A stretch of DNA of 64,000 nucleotides from Arion vulgaris (taxonomy: Eukaryota > Mollusca > Gastropoda > Stylommatophora > Arionidae): positions 72,508,866 to 72,572,865 of the forward strand of contig CM036758.1 of assembly GCA_020796225.1 (NCBI GenBank), in the 5' to 3' direction. Positions 1 through 8,800 of this stretch are shown here, one piece after another (within the stretch, counting starts at the first letter, position 1; each line of letters opens with the position of its first letter). The notes beneath the pieces were generated by a model that did not search any database, was not told the origin of the DNA, and saw only the letters and a program-made list of their open reading frames with translations. A program made the translations under genes and the position numbers.

Positions 1-149
1 ACCAATCCAGGATAAGCTGTGGACTTTAGACTTATTGCATAGTATATTTACAGTACTATTTCAGGAAAAACAGTTTACCTAAAAAAACCTGTTTTCATTC
101 CATGAGATATATTGGGGAATACAGTGATGGGATGGTATTTTTCTTGGAT

Positions 150-235
150 CAACAACACACGACAGGTGATGTGGTAAGCGTCCCGTTTGCTACCTTTACT
201 TCTAAGTTTTCTTTTCACTAAGGCTGGGTCAATAT
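150..235 (-). repeat. SINE family I, partial
   Basis: The stretch matches the fuller minus-strand copy at 54403-54662 (shared ggtgatgtggt and gctgggtc blocks). It is truncated at both ends and no duplication was found. Confidence 0.5.
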
Positions 236-409
236 GAAAAATGTTAGGTCAGAAAAAATCCTACTTGCACTGTGGAATTTGATCTTGACACTACATGCTT
301 ACAAAGAAAGTGTATTAATCTCTACACTACACTTCCTGGGTGAAACCCAACTTCAAGAGATGGAATTGTACACATACTTGGGCAGCAATGTAGACAGAGA
401 GGAAGAGCA

Positions 410-710
410 GATCATCATCATCAAATAGCTTGTCCCTTCCGGAACTTGGCTCCCATGACAGCATTCCTGAAAAACTCTCTGTTCTGTGCAAGTTGGCCGG
501 CGTCAGCAGCAGTCATTCTCAGATCGTCAATGACATCCTGCACCCATCGTCTTCCAGGTCTTCCTCTCGTTCTTCTTCCAGGCACCATTCCTTCCAAAAT
601 CAATTTCTCCAGGCACTCATGTCGTTGATGTGTCCAAAATATTTAATTTTCCTTGTTTTTATGCTTTGTAATAGTCAACTCTCTTTAATATCAAGCTATT
701 AAAGAGGAGC
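410..710 (-). mobile_element. LINE 3' end fragment with (TGA)n tail
   Basis: The minus strand encodes the C-terminal tail of a LINE reverse transcriptase: GRRTRGRPGRRWVQDV, then a DLRMTAADAGQLAQNREFF-type segment. This Arg-rich plus AxDR/NR pattern is the usual end of such polyproteins. On the minus strand the piece ends in a short (TGA)n run at 410-425. Related pieces lie at 16598, 28000, 36470, 40395, 56395 and 58915. It is a dead, 5'-truncated copy. Confidence 0.7.
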
Positions 711-719
711 AGATAGAAT

Positions 720-1410
720 TGCCAAAATAAAAATGCAGAAGGTAAGAGGAGCTTTCTAGGAAATGTTTGGCTCTAAAGAAGTCAAATCTAGAACCAAAAT
801 TAAGATATTTAACTCCAGCGTTAAAGCATTTCTGATGCATGAGTCAGAAACATGGAGAATGACTAAAGCAATAACAAAAAGTTGCAGGTGTTGTTGGCTG
901 GTGTCTGCGTCAAGTAGAGGGACTGAGATAGTATGATAGGATCACAAATGAGGAGCTGATGGAGTAAACAGAACAGATCCCAGAGAACAAAGAGGTGAAG
1001 AAAAGATGATGGAGTTGGATAGGATACACCTTGAAAAAAGGCCTGAGGAAATATAACAAGAAGGAACCTTCCTAGAAAAGCGAGGAAGGGGTGCCTGGAG
1101 GTGAATGGGGAGGGGAGTTGGAGACAGAGATTAACAATATACATACCTCTGAAGCCTGAGAATGCACCCCTGTATGTCTACGAATACTGATAAAAAGGAA
1201 AGTATGTCTTCACACAAAAATCAGTCAGAAGCGTTATACCAGACTACACCTGAATACATAGCGGGCGAATGCAAGAAGAAGAACAACAACAATATACAGA
1301 AGAGCAGGAGGGATCTGCAAGAAATAGCTAAAGATCGGAAGACGGTATAAGTTGGTTGAAAGCTATGTTCCAACCAGGTTAAAAAGGCACAAGAGAAGAA
1401 AGAGATGATA
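720..1410 (+). mobile_element. LINE C-terminal fragment split by a SINE
   Basis: The plus strand reads as a decayed LINE polyprotein end: an MTKAITK-like start, ITNEELME, a WIGYTLKK hallmark (usually W-x-G-H-T-L-R), then SRRDLQEIAKDRK. Stops and frameshifts are frequent. A SINE-C copy at 1143-1287 interrupts it and is flanked by aacaatatac duplications, so the LINE was here first. Confidence 0.65.
1143..1287 (+). mobile_element. SINE-C copy with target-site duplication
   Basis: The SINE is flanked by aacaatatac at 1133-1142 and 1288-1297. It starts near acctctgaagcc and ends in a gaagaag tail. Six other copies in the window share its body. Confidence 0.8.
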
Positions 1411-1639
1411 ACACTAATTGTAGAAAATAACAACAGCCACATTACTGACATTAAACATACAACAAAAAAGTACTAACTCCAGGCGCTGTGTATTTGTTGA
1501 CTTCAAATGGTCCAATGTTGAAATTTGCTAACCGTAAAAACGCATTTAAACCTGGTCCTGTGAATGAAAATTTGTTTTAACATTATTTATAAATGATGAT
1601 ATAAATGACCTGTCACTGTTAATATGTTTACAAATATAG

Positions 1640-1899
1640 CCACCAGTGTGTTACCGGGTCCGAAGGGAGCAATGAATAGTAACACTGCACCTACAAGGCA
1701 CATTGCAAGAGGTGACCGAGGTAGTTGCCTAAGGAAGCTACCCTAGTAAATAAAAAGCGTCGCAGAAATCAGATGTGCTGGCCTACTTATAGGCACATAA
1801 GTGGCACAACATACAATTGCTCTTAGGCTCGGATCACATACAGATCACAAAGAGTAGTTTAACAAGTGGTCGATATGGTGCATTTGAGGAGGAAGAAGA
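1640..1899 (+). mobile_element. SINE-B copy
   Basis: This is a full-length member of the commonest SINE here. It runs from a gtgtgttaccggg-like head through ctaccctagtaaataaaaagcg to ggtcgatatgg and an aagaag tail. A short atatag repeat on each side may be the target duplication. Confidence 0.75.
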
Positions 1900-2214
1900 T
1901 ATATAGAAGTGTGATAACTTTTAGATATCACACACAATCGGGAACGCAAGAGATATCACACACAATAACACAAGCAAATTAAGGAAAATGTGAGCAGTGA
2001 AATAAATCTATAAATACTGGAAGCATTTTGCAATTGTTGGATTGTTTTCTTTCAGGAGTGGGTACTTCATGTTGGGGCACTTGGATTCTTCGCAAGGAGT
2101 TAATTCTTATATTTTATATTTGTTGTCCTACATGTTCTGATATAACAAAAAAGACGTTCGTCCTTAGAATGAAAGGGGGTTTCAACCTAAGTTTGTTTCA
2201 GGGTTTCCCTAGGG
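1900..2214. other. no gene recognised
   Basis: AT-rich intron or flank of the transporter gene. No exon with flanking splice sites and no clear repeat was seen. Confidence 0.4.
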
Positions 2215-2335
2215 CATTTCTTCTTTCTTGAACCCTTTGCATCCTACTTCAATGTCCTCTTTATTATACTTTGATCAATTCTTCTCAGAGCATGCCCAAC
2301 ATATCACCATCTTCTCTTTCTTATAACAGTTATTA
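2215..2335 (-). mobile_element. LINE C-terminal scrap
   Basis: The minus strand matches a better preserved minus-strand piece at 48595-48815 (shared cttgaaccctttgcatcc and cccaacatatc blocks). That piece encodes a GRPKETLKRT-type LINE C-terminus. Confidence 0.55.
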
Positions 2336-2721
2336 CTAGTGGTTGACCAGAAATTTCTGTTCATTACTTCTGAATTTATCCCATTTTATGTTCATTATTT
2401 TTCACAGACATCTATTTTCAAATGCATTCTGCTTACTTTCTATATCTTTAGTCATTTTGGAACTCTCGCTAGCATATGTTAGGATTGATACAACATTTGA
2501 ATTGAAAATATGTAATTTATTTTTAATAAACTATATAACTTGGAGTTCCATATTTTATTTAGACTTTTAAAAACTGAAGTTGCTTTGACAATCTGTACCA
2601 TAATTTCTTTGAAAATATTTACAGTGCAATCAAAATTTCAGTGAAACTTAAACTAATTGCACAACATTAAATAGTATTAGAGCAAAGACTACAATTTCAA
2701 TACTATTTGAAAATACTATAC

Positions 2722-2841
2722 CAATTAGCAAAGCAATTTGGCGCATGGCAACCAGGTATGAAATAATTGCAGTTCTTTCTTTTTCTGCTGTGTATCTTGA
2801 TACCTCAGCAAGGGCAACTGCCTCACTAGCAGCACCCAGAC
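2722..2841 (-). CDS. MFS transporter exon 4 (TM4-TM5)
   Basis: The exon encodes LGAASEAVALAEVSRY, then TAEKERT and MRQIALLI. The acceptor is ttgacag and the donor g|gtatag. Entry phase 1 matches the exit phase of the exon at 3494-3367. It ends in phase 1, so the next exon lies outside the window. Confidence 0.8.
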
Positions 2842-5800
2842 CTGTCAATACAATACATACAGATCATCACTGAAATACATATTCTACATAATCAGATATA
2901 CAAAAGCTTTTATCTACGAGTATGTGATAACGTATTTTCATGTTCGCTCACTCGTGGAGCAATCAAGATATTTTTCTAGAGATTCCTAATCTCAGTGTAG
3001 GTGAGATTGAGTTCCTAGTCATATCAAAGGCGGACGATAAAACGTAGGTCCCGTGTTCAATTTAAACATGTAACAGAACCCTTGGCAGTTCAAAAACAAG
3101 AAGAGCAGGCTGGAAAGCCGTGTATTCTATTTCATTAAATATCTGAAACACTGTATTTGTTATCTTACCATGTATTCGGTGCATGAGGTTATGCCCACTC
3201 TGTTTTTGATGTCCTCGTTTCATAGCTATCTTTTTTGGCAACGCCCATCACCTTCCTCAAGCATTTCATTTCACATCTGGAGATGTAATCCCTCTCCAAT
3301 AAGTTTATGTTTATTATCCTTTATATACTTAGTGACTGACGATAAAATGTTACACTGGGTCCTTACCTGACACAAATCTGCTGCCCAGACACAACCACTG
3401 AGAAATTTCAATGAAGTAAAGAAAACTTCCTGCCAGCTCAAAGGTAGCACAAACAATGAAAATTTTTTTGGTGCATCCAAAACGGTCTGATATCCTACAT
3501 AAAATAGACAAAAATGTACAAACTTAAATAGTGTAAAACGGTTATAAAGTACAATAAACTCTATTGCTCTTTTATTTTTTCCATTTCCAATAGGTCTTTT
3601 CTTCTTCTTTGCGTTTGTTCTTTACGACCAATTTTAATCACTCTTTGTGATATGTTGACCTTTGCCAAGAATGTGTATACGTTCACATTGGTTTGGTAGG
3701 CCCCTAAACGCATAGACTTTTACATGTTTAGGACATGTGTATCCGATTTCAGCCAAACCTCCTTAGTCACCTCTTACGACATGCATGGCAGGTAACAGTG
3801 GTTCTATTCTTTACACCCCAAATTTGGGCCTCGGTAACCACTCGGGCGATAGGTAATAGGGTTGCAATCTTAACACTAAGATTTTATATTAGTTTTTTTT
3901 CAATTTAGCATTCCTAATGGAAGAATCTTAGATCAGACGAAAAGAGACTAAATCGACAAGTCCTTATGTGGTCACCAGTTGGGAAAAGAAAACGTGGAAG
4001 ACCTAAGACCACTCTTCAAAGAACAATCTTACAAGAAAGTAAACTATTGAGATGTAAAACCATACAAGATCTCCAACTGCTAGCAAGGAACCGCATCACA
4101 TGGAGATCTAAAACCTCTGCCCTATGTGCCGCCTTTGGCAAGAAAGGAACAAACTAACTAATGGAAGAATGGAAAAGTGAGTGTCTGTAGCTTAACTGAT
4201 TCAGTACCAGGTTTTTTCACCTCTGGACGGAATTATTTTTTAGCTTCAAAAATATTGCACACATACTTTAGTTAAATTAAAATATTGTTTCTAAATATGA
4301 TTTAAAGTTGAACTTATTATATATCAAATTAAAGATAAATGATTGTACTTTCATAAAATATTTATTGTATGCGAAAATATAATGTTGTGTTGACTGTGCA
4401 TGACAAATATTAGCATGTAATAAAAAATTAATTGAAATTGTGAGAACAAAAATCCAACTTACCAAGGGCCTTGAGGAACAATATGGTGAATAAGTCAGTG
4501 TAACTGCTCTTTTTATATAAGTAATCCATTTATGAATACACAAAAATTAAGAAAATATTGACGGAATATATGGTTTACTAACTGTTCGCAAATTAGCAAC
4601 ACGACCATCTTTGAAGAAATTTCCATTAAAAATTGTCAAATTGAAGATTTCACATACTAAACATTCATGTCTCATAATATATAATCACATACAGTGGAAA
4701 TTATAGCAATATTTACAGGAATAAAGAACTAAAGTATATGAATAATAGTCCTAACATAGCAACTATATAACTTCTCCCCAAGTAGACTGTGTAGGTTCTG
4801 TCTGAATCCTTCTTCTTTTGTTGCAATCCTACTGAACCTGACTGGGGCAACGCCTCTCGCAGCTGGTTGGGAAACACTACTAGTATTATTTAAATTATTA
4901 ATAATCGACGTATTTAAATCACAAACTTCTGTGTCATCAGAATCAGAAGCTTCACTATCTTCACTATCAGTATCTACATCTTCATGCAACCAATCTCGCG
5001 CTTCTGCAGCTGTAAACGTGCAGAACGAGCTGATAACAAACCATTTCTAGACTCTGAATTGTTAGACATTATTTTTAATCACAGGGTAACTTGAAAACGA
5101 AAATTAAACTTGGTTTCACTTCTGATTCTAGTCAAAACCACGATGTTGTGATTTGGTTATCGTTAGTACTTCCTTTCTACTTAGTTTCAGGTTGATATAA
5201 AACTACAATCGGAGTGAAAATTAATAAAAACTCAACGAAATGGTAGCCGTCTTTTAAACGACGCTTGGGCCAAGCAGATAAGAAATATGTGCACTACAGT
5301 GTTCCACGGGACTGAATCAGTTAAGCTGTAGTGAGCTTGATCACAACCCAAGCGTACCTGGTTCAAACTCTGCGGCGGAAGATTTGGAAGCAAATTCGTT
5401 CCCATGGATTTTTATGAAAATGGTAAAAATAGACCTCACCATTCAGAAAGCAATGACAAACTACTGACTGTATAAGTGGTGCCTAAAAAATCCATAGGAA
5501 ATCCTAGGAAATCCGAACGCTCCATATCGACCACTTGTTAAACCACTCTTTGGGATTCTTATTTGATCTGAGCCTAAGAGCGATTGTACGTTGTGTCAGT
5601 TATGCGCCTACAAGTAGGCCAGCACATCCAATTTCTGCAACGCTTTTATTTACTGGGGTTGCTTCCTAGGCCCCTACCTCAGTCATCTCTTACGACATAC
5701 CTTGAAGGTCGCAGTGGTACTATTCTTTGCTTTCCTTGTGGGCACTGGCACCACATGGGCGGTTTGTCCACTATGAATTCAGGCATTGTAATGGAGCCTA

Positions 5801-8800
5801 ATATGGCAACTCTGATTGATTTTTACGTGAAGAGATGCTTTCTTATCACCACTGTCCTTCACCAATCGGACAAACCTTACTCTGACTTCATGGGTACTTG
5901 TAATTTAGATCCCCAAGTCAAAGATAAAGAATCCTGTCTAAAAGCAAAAATAACTATCACCCAAGCCACTAGAGAAGCGCAAGACCAAAACAGAAAACCA
6001 TGACACTTGGCAACAACCCGGGAATGACAGAAAGAAGAAGAAGAATATCTAAACATGCACACAAAAAAACAATGCTAAATACTAACTAACCTGCCAATGA
6101 TGGGTGCTGAGAATAAAGCTGCCAAGCTGTATGCTGAAAGCACCAGTCCAAGCATATATTCCGGGGCACCATATTTACTTTTCAGGTATAGCCACAGTGT
6201 GGGCAGGATGACAGCTGAAAAGAATTGGTTACTTATTATTTTGCAAGCATACATTCTTTACTTAAAATTTCTATGCAAAACGTTTATTCATTGCTAAATT
6301 GTAGTGTTTTGAACACGTCCATTTATTTTATTTTTTTAAATCCTGTTTTTCCTCAGAGCGTCAGGATGAGAAGAGATTTCTAAAACGGGCTTTTGTGTAT
6401 GTTTCATAAAGTGGTTTTCACTGCCTCTGTTATTTCTGTGGTCCACCATTTGTGTGGATGACCTTTTGCTTTGTATCCACTGTATCGAAGTAGCATTGTT
6501 CTTTGAGGTGCACTGTCTGTTATTAATCTGCTTATGTATCCAAATGATTTAATTTGTTTTTTTTTTATGGTTTAGTGTTGTACCCACTTTTTTTCTGATG
6601 TCTTCATTTCTAAACCGGTCTCTTCTTGTTACTCCCAGCATTCTGAGTAGACACTTCATCTCTGCCGTGACTAGTTTTCTTCTATCATTTGACGTCGGCA
6701 TTCAGATTTGGCACTGATAGCATAGTGTTGGGAGAAAGATTGCATTGAACAATGCTCTTTTTGTGTTCATGGTGACATATTTGCGTTTTAAATTGGCGCA
6801 TTTGTCCTATTATTTGATTTGCTTTGTTGCATCTATGTTGGATTTTGTTAGTTATTCTTCCATTTGCTTTTAAGTATTCATTTCAATAACATATTCTTCT
6901 AGAGAGTTTTTGGTGTTTCTACCTACATTCATATCTTGATTACATGTTTGCTAGAGTCATGTTCATTTTTTCTTCTTCTGTGTTCCCTCTACTGCCCATG
7001 TGGTGCCGGAGACGGCAAGGGAAGCAAAGTATAGTACCACTGCAACCTACAAGGCATGTTATAAGAGGCGACTGATGTAGACCTAGGGAAGCTACCATAG
7101 TAAAAAAAAATGCATTGCAGAAATCGGATGTGCTGGCCTACTTGTAGGCACATAACTGGCACAATGTACACTCACTTTTAGGCTCAGATCACATGCAAAG
7201 CACACAGAGTGGTTAACAAGCGGTCGATATGGAGCGTCAAGAAGAAGTTCCTTTACAAAAACTACTTGTAACCCATCTATGTGATTGTGTGTAATCTGAG
7301 CCAAAGAGTGTAAGCATGCTGTGTTGCGCTTACAATGGGGAGATCATAGCAGATAATAAACATGTTCATTAGTTTATTTTGGGACAAAGATCATTTGCGT
7401 CTCAAAGGAATTAGGAGTTTTCACTTTGTATTGTTTCTTCTTCTTCTTCTTTGCGTTCGTTCTTTACGACCAATTTTAATCACTTTGTGATATGTTTGAT
7501 CTTTGCCAAGAACGTGTATACGTTGCACATTGGTTTGGTAGGCCCCTAAATGCATAGACTTTTACACATTTAGGACACATGCATCTGATTTCAGCCAAAC
7601 ATTCTTAGTCGCCTCTTACGACATGCATGGCAGGTAACTGTGGTTCTATTCTTTACATCCCAAATTTGGGCCCCAGTAACCACTCGGGCGTGTATTGTTT
7701 AACTGAGGGAATACATAAATGACGGACGTAGAACAGAAATGCTGGAACTAGTTATACAGGCAGGACAAGACACTCTGCTGTCATCATCTCATTATATTGT
7801 GTAAAACTAACATTGTAGTATATAGATCATTCAACTGTTGGGACCCCTTAGGGAGTTAAACGTTTTAATTCTAGTTTCACTGGTCTCTGTGGCTGAGTGT
7901 TAAGCCCTTTGCCTTGCGAGTCGAAGGTTGTGGGTTTGCATCTGGACCGCACCGCTCTGTTCACGAGTGCAGTTTTTTCAAGAGACCCCTAGGATTGTTG
8001 CCAGAGCTATCGAGTTCGTGCTTTGTGCAATACCCAGGTGGCGTGGCGGCCGCTTCTGCAAAGAGGATCGAGCCATATGGGTAAAACCCGTGCAATGAAA
8101 TCAATCCTCTGCTTTAAAACCCTTTAAATTCTAGTTTTCCTATTGAGAGTACAGAAACAGTAGCCCCTAACAGACAGTGCTAGAACCAAGAAATCTGATA
8201 TGATCAACCAGTTACACTGTCAGGGACATGACTACCCAGTGCTGCGACTAGATCTCTAGAAGTTCACTAGAGAAATCATGAAAGTGCAAGCAACCTTTTT
8301 TGTTGTTTGACTAGTGTGAATGAAAGTCTCATACCTACTACCTACTCTGTGTAGTTTTCCTGTTCTTCTTTTTCTCTTCTTCTTTGCGTTCATTCTTTAC
8401 GACCAATTTTAATCCTTCTTTGAGATATGTTTGATCGTTTCCAAGAATGTGTATACGTTGCACAATCTCCTTCTTCTGCGATCAACTTTGCTATGCGACT
8501 ACTCCGGTATGTGTCATAAACAGGGCGGTGTGCTTGAGGTCTTCACCGGTTCCCATAGTTTGTCTTGTAGTGTTGTTTCTGTTGGCCAGATCTCCAATCT
8601 CACACTACTCAGACTAGGACAGTCTTACAGGATGTGCTCTGGTGCTCCACAGGTGCAGGCTGCCGAGTCCCTGAGACCCATTCTGTGGAGGTGTGCTCTG
8701 AGACTGCAGTGTCCTGTTCTAAGTCTGAAGACTGTGGTCTGTGCTTTTCTGTTTAGTGTATTTATACTGTAGTGCTCTGGGTTGTATCCTCCATTTGTTT

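Larger units (their letters stand above)
4178..5490 (+). mobile_element. SINE-F copy split by a piggyBac-like insertion
   Basis: The head gtgagtgtctgtagc ends at 4191 and the rest resumes at 5325 with gctgtagtgagcttgatcac. Removing 4196-5320 and one TTAA restores a sequence matching the intact copies at 55733 and 62114 (gtctgtagctcaagcggtag). Confidence 0.85.

Noticed and set aside
3271..3480. 69-codon frame starting MDAPKKFSLF
   Set aside because: The same exon is read in another frame (ISDRFGCTKK), which has MFS motif A and joins to both neighbours.
5584..6003. 139-codon plus-strand open frame
   Set aside because: It runs across a reverse SINE-B and a reverse SINE-C; other copies of these SINEs have stops in this frame.
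7880..7960. tRNA gene
   Set aside because: Same reason; it is the head of SINE-G.
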